A stretch of 44,040 bases of DNA from an uncultured Bacilli bacterium (GTDB lineage: Bacteria; Bacillota_I; Bacilli_A; RF39; UBA660), in assembly GCA_947627635.1 (NCBI GenBank), contig CANQWT010000004.1:1-44040 (forward strand), in the 5' to 3' direction. Below the pieces are notes generated by a model. That model was not told where the DNA came from, ran no database searches, and saw only the letters and a list, made by a program, of their open reading frames with translations. Positions 41,178-44,040 of this stretch are shown one piece after another. The translations under genes and the position numbers were made by a program. Numbering within the stretch: position 1 is the stretch's first letter; every line of letters begins with the position of its first letter.

Positions 41178-41231
41178 CATGTTGAAAGAAACGAGAGATA
41201 CAATGATTATTTTTTCATTCCATTTTTTCAT
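41157..41231 (-). CDS. 24-aa leader peptide upstream of rel
   Basis: A 24-codon frame beginning MKKWNEK and ending SHFSW before TGA. It has GGAGG seven bases before the ATG and lies directly behind the promoter, as the first frame of the rel mRNA. The central IIIVSLVSF makes it mildly hydrophobic. Its last codons form half of a terminator hairpin, so a ribosome at or near the stop would prevent that hairpin. This suggests translation-dependent attenuation; a simple membrane micropeptide is the alternative. Confidence 0.5.
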   Translation of the reverse strand: MKKWNEKIIIVSLVSFNMGSHFSW

Positions 41232-41254
41232 ATCCTCGCCTCCTATTTTACTAC

Positions 41255-41283
41255 ATATTAAGACAGGAAAAAGCTTTTGTCAA
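41255..41283 (-). promoter_or_regulatory. promoter of the leader peptide-rel transcript
   Basis: Minus strand TTGACA (41278-41283), exactly 17 bases, TAATAT (41255-41260), about 24 bases upstream of the leader peptide start. Confidence 0.75.
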
Positions 41284-41354
41284 GGACTTTTTGAGGGAAT
41301 TTTAAATTTATTATTTTCTCAATTTCAGCATTGAAAAGATGGATAAAAATTGAT

Positions 41355-42950
41355 TTAAAAAAGTCCAACAATTTCATTGTCTATTAAATCTATTTTTTCA
41401 TAATTTGGATGCTTTGGTAAGCCTGGCATTGCATAGATATCTCCTAACATAAAGGTTACAAAGAAAGCTCCACTTTCCAATTTGATTTTTTTAACATAGA
41501 TGTGGTTGTCTTTTGGATAACCTAACTTTTTCGCATCATCTGAGATGGAATACTGAGTTTTTGAAACACAAATAGGTGCTTTTTGGTATTTAGATTTTTC
41601 TAATAAATCTAAGGTCTTTTTCGCATCAGGACTATAAGTAATTTGAGATGCATGATAGACTTGTTTTGCTAGGATTTCAAACTTTTGAGTGAGAGATAAA
41701 TTCCAATGATAAAGTGGTTGAAATTGATTTTCTAAAGCTGCTTTTTGAAGAACTAATCGTCCTAAATCACAAGCTCCTTTTCCACCATGTTTGTAAGCTG
41801 TGCTGATGGAAAAAGAATATCCTTCCTCTTCTACTAATGATTTTAACTGTAAAATATCAGCTTCTTTATCTTCACTATATTGATTTAAGCATACAATAAG
41901 TGGAACATGATATTGTGATAAGTGGTCCAAATGTGCTTTTAAGTTTGTAAAGCCTTGTTCTAAGCTACCGTTGCCATGATATTTTAAGGCTTTGATGGTT
42001 GCGACTAATACGATAACATTAGGAGTTAGTCCTGCACTTGGACAGACAATATTTAGAAATTTTTCTGCTCCAAGGTCTGAGCCAAAGCCTGCTTCTGTAA
42101 TAGTATAATTTGAAAGAGCAAGAGATAATTTTGTTGCAACAACACTGCTACAACCATGTGCAATATTTGCAAAAGGGCCTCCGTGAATAAAAGCTGGTGT
42201 TCCTTCTAGGGTTTGAACTAAATTTGGATAGAAAGCATCTTTTAAAAGTGCCATTAACGCGCCTTCTAATTTGAGGTCATGAACTGTAATAGGTTCGTGT
42301 TTTTGATTATATGCAACAACCATTTGTGAAAGTCGTTTTCTTAAATCTATACGATTTGTAGCAAGGCAAAATAGTGCCATAATTGAAGATGCTGATGTGA
42401 TTTGAAAAGAAGTTTTCCATGTTTTATCGCGAACAGATACTGTTATATCTCTTAGACTTCTATCATTGACATCTAAACACCCTTGATGAATTACTTCACA
42501 AATATCTAGTTCATTTCCTTGATAGATATGATTATATATGGCAGCACTAATTAAGTTATTACAAGAAGTAATGGCATGAAAATCTCCTGTGAAATGCAGG
42601 TTGATTTCATCCATTGGAACAACTTGAGAATATCCTCCACCTGTAGCACCGCCTTTCATACCAAAGACAGGTCCAAGAGATGGTTCACGAAGTGATAAGC
42701 TTACACTTTCTCCTAATTCTTGTAAAGCATCTGCAAGTCCTATGGATACAGTTGTTTTTCCTTCTCCCATAGGAGTTGGAGAAATGGCTGTCACTAAAAT
42801 CAGTTTACCTTTTGCATCAGAAGCTTCTTTAGTTACTTTAGCCTTATCTTTACCATAATAAATTAAATCCTGTTCATCTAACCCTAGTTTTTTAGCAATT
42901 TCTAAAATTGACTTGGTCTTTACTGCCTTAGCGATTTCTAAATCTGTCAT
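41355..42950 (-). CDS. fhs: formate-tetrahydrofolate ligase
   Basis: Makes 10-formyl-THF from formate, THF and ATP for one-carbon metabolism. The 531-aa protein shows the P-loop AISPTPMGEGKTTVSIGL, REPSLGPVFGMKGGATGGGYSQV (key part EPSLGPVFGMKGGA), NLHFTGDFHAI, EAGFGSDLGAEKF and the C-terminal MPGLPKHPN. It is about 25 residues shorter than the usual 556, through small internal deletions rather than truncation; both ends are intact. RBS AAAGGAGGCG precedes the ATG. It stands alone on the minus strand between rel and the nuclease gene. Confidence 0.95.
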   Translation of the reverse strand: MTDLEIAKAVKTKSILEIAKKLGLDEQDLIYYGKDKAKVTKEASDAKGKLILVTAISPTPMGEGKTTVSIGLADALQELGESVSLSLREPSLGPVFGMKGGATGGGYSQVVPMDEINLHFTGDFHAITSCNNLISAAIYNHIYQGNELDICEVIHQGCLDVNDRSLRDITVSVRDKTWKTSFQITSASSIMALFCLATNRIDLRKRLSQMVVAYNQKHEPITVHDLKLEGALMALLKDAFYPNLVQTLEGTPAFIHGGPFANIAHGCSSVVATKLSLALSNYTITEAGFGSDLGAEKFLNIVCPSAGLTPNVIVLVATIKALKYHGNGSLEQGFTNLKAHLDHLSQYHVPLIVCLNQYSEDKEADILQLKSLVEEEGYSFSISTAYKHGGKGACDLGRLVLQKAALENQFQPLYHWNLSLTQKFEILAKQVYHASQITYSPDAKKTLDLLEKSKYQKAPICVSKTQYSISDDAKKLGYPKDNHIYVKKIKLESGAFFVTFMLGDIYAMPGLPKHPNYEKIDLIDNEIVGLF

Positions 42951-42975
42951 ATTATCGCCTCCTTTGTCTATTATA

Positions 42976-43004
42976 CTAAAAAACTTGCCAGTTATAGCAA
43001 GTTA
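42976..43004 (-). terminator. terminator of the Rpn-family gene
   Basis: Reading minus, AACTTGC and GCAAGTT pair around TATAACTG, followed by six T. It lies between the Rpn gene and fhs. Confidence 0.75.
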
Positions 43005-43025
43005 TTTTCATTATTTATTGTTGAC

Positions 43026-43883
43026 CTAAATCGATAATCTTTGGATGGCTTTTTCACTTAAGCCTGTGATTTCTGATATGTATGATATTGTCTCATTATT
43101 TTCAAGCATTCTTTTAGCTACAGTATTCATTCCTTGGCGTTCTCCTTTAGCTTCGCCCTTTTTCATAGCTTCTTGTCGTATCATATTTTCTGTAACTTCT
43201 TGTTTTTCTTCCATTGATAGCCATGGTCTATATCTTTCTTCGTCATTTAATTCTGTTACTCTTTTTGTATATTCCATTATTATCTCATCCCTTCCTACTA
43301 TTTTATTTAACTCTTCTAATTCTTTTTCATTTAAGTCTAACATGATTAAGTATTTGTACTTCTTAATGTTTTTGATATCTCTATTATACCAAAACTCTCT
43401 TACCTTTTCTATGTTATATGTCATTATTACAAGATTTTTTATATATTTCTTTCCATTTTTATTCATTATCTGATAGTAATCAATAACTTGTTCTTGCTTT
43501 GCTTTAGTAAAATTAAAATCTATCAATAAAAATCTTTCTCTTAAATCTATTCTTCCTCCTCGTTCTATATTTCTATCATATATGCTTGCGAGATACCCAA
43601 AGTTTCTTCTTCTAATTCCCTCGTCATACTTTGTATCATTTTCTATATGAATATTGATATGTTCATTTACTTTAATTAACCCATCTACTACTTTTACTTT
43701 TTCTCCTACATTTGTAATTGGTAGTTCTGTTCCTTTTAGTTCTACTTTTTCTACTGGAATAGATAAAAGTTTTTCTAGAAATTTATCTAACAAAGGATCT
43801 GTATCATTTGAATTTAGAAAAACAGCTTTAAAAACTCGATCATATTTTGAGGTTAAGAATTCTTTTTGATTTTCTTCTACCAT
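43026..43883 (-). CDS. Rpn family PD-(D/E)XK nuclease / putative transposase
   Basis: A 285-aa protein of the Rpn/PDDEXK_2 family. It starts with LTSKYDRVFKAVFLN, then LLSIPVEKVELKGTELP, and the catalytic core VVDGLIKVNEHINIHIEND, in which Asp and the Glu of IEN stand for D...(D/E)xK/N/Q; DEGIRRRNFGYLASIYDR follows. The C-terminus (about 225-285) is a charged helical tail ending ITGLSEKAIQRLSI, a family-typical helix-turn-helix-like end. Rpn proteins promote recA-independent recombination and behave like selfish or defence-associated genes. RBS GGAGAAA precedes the ATG. No flanking target duplication or inverted ends were found. Confidence 0.85.
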   Translation of the reverse strand: MVEENQKEFLTSKYDRVFKAVFLNSNDTDPLLDKFLEKLLSIPVEKVELKGTELPITNVGEKVKVVDGLIKVNEHINIHIENDTKYDEGIRRRNFGYLASIYDRNIERGGRIDLRERFLLIDFNFTKAKQEQVIDYYQIMNKNGKKYIKNLVIMTYNIEKVREFWYNRDIKNIKKYKYLIMLDLNEKELEELNKIVGRDEIIMEYTKRVTELNDEERYRPWLSMEEKQEVTENMIRQEAMKKGEAKGERQGMNTVAKRMLENNETISYISEITGLSEKAIQRLSI

Positions 43884-44040
43884 AGTATTTCTCCTTTCTG
43901 GGTGGATAGTCTACAATGGTTAAAGAATAAAAGCAAACAGCAAATTTTTAATTTTTAGAACTATTTTTTCTTAAATTTCTGGGGTTATATCAAAAAAAGG
44001 GCTTTAATTTTTATTTTTTACCCTTATTTTTTTCTAAATA

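Noticed and set aside
43045-43473. 142-aa plus-strand frame opposite the Rpn gene
   Set aside because: It is antisense to a clear Rpn-family coding sequence.

Overview
The window looks like chromosomal DNA of a low-GC, endospore-forming member of the Bacillota, probably an uncultured gut relative of Bacilli/Erysipelotrichia. The lineage call is inference. It rests on AT-rich DNA, strong AGGAGG ribosome sites with some TTG starts, SpoIIR, a SpoIIQ-like M23 protein beside mbl, a SpoIID-like protein, cdaA-cdaR, a release factor 2 gene with its TGA frameshift (so TGA is a stop), and a one-piece tmRNA. Most genes lie on the minus strand.

Layout. 1-5.4 kb: a LolA-fold lipoprotein, a DUF378 protein, the c-di-AMP pair cdaR/cdaA, a proline-rich membrane protein and a class I glutamine amidotransferase-like hydrolase. 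5.4-7.3 kb: a small accessory patch (RhuM-family gene, unknown gene) next to tRNA-Thr(CGT). 7.4-12.5 kb: TspO, a divergent pair of peptidoglycan-binding proteins without signal peptides (LysM x3; SpoIID-like), an ABC exporter and an unknown gene. 12.6-16.4 kb: unknown gene, secG, mbl, spoIIQ-like, DUF1146, rpiB, rpmE. 16.5-19.3 kb: a large surface protein ending in an FGE/C-type-lectin-like domain, with a run of eight G in its promoter, then a predicted type I toxin-antitoxin locus. 19.3-24.5 kb: GDSL-like protein, murA, fba, a 44-aa gene, mntP-like, spoIIR, an orphan 204-bp lectin-end cassette and ssrA. 24.5-30.8 kb: two YitT proteins, prfB, a kinase-like gene with an unknown partner, a ZIP transporter and a CmpB-type membrane protein. 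30.9-37.3 kb: a second 204-bp cassette, rpsI-rplM, an NlpC/P60 protein, a paralogue of the 12.6-kb unknown gene, truA, two degenerate EcfA-like ATPases without EcfT, and a short-chain dehydrogenase. 37.4-44 kb: two unknown genes, CorA, a short Rel protein preceded by a leader peptide and terminator, fhs, and an Rpn-family nuclease.

The most unusual part is the surface-lectin set: one full-length gene whose promoter carries a G8 tract, plus two equal-length, GC-rich, promoterless copies of the 3' end of a related gene placed between housekeeping genes 7 and 14 kb away. This could be a switching and diversification system, or relics of one; no reverse transcriptase, recombinase or template repeat is visible here. 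Other points of interest are the rel leader/attenuator with a Rel synthetase site that has lost its catalytic Glu, the degenerate EcfA pair, and the type I toxin locus.
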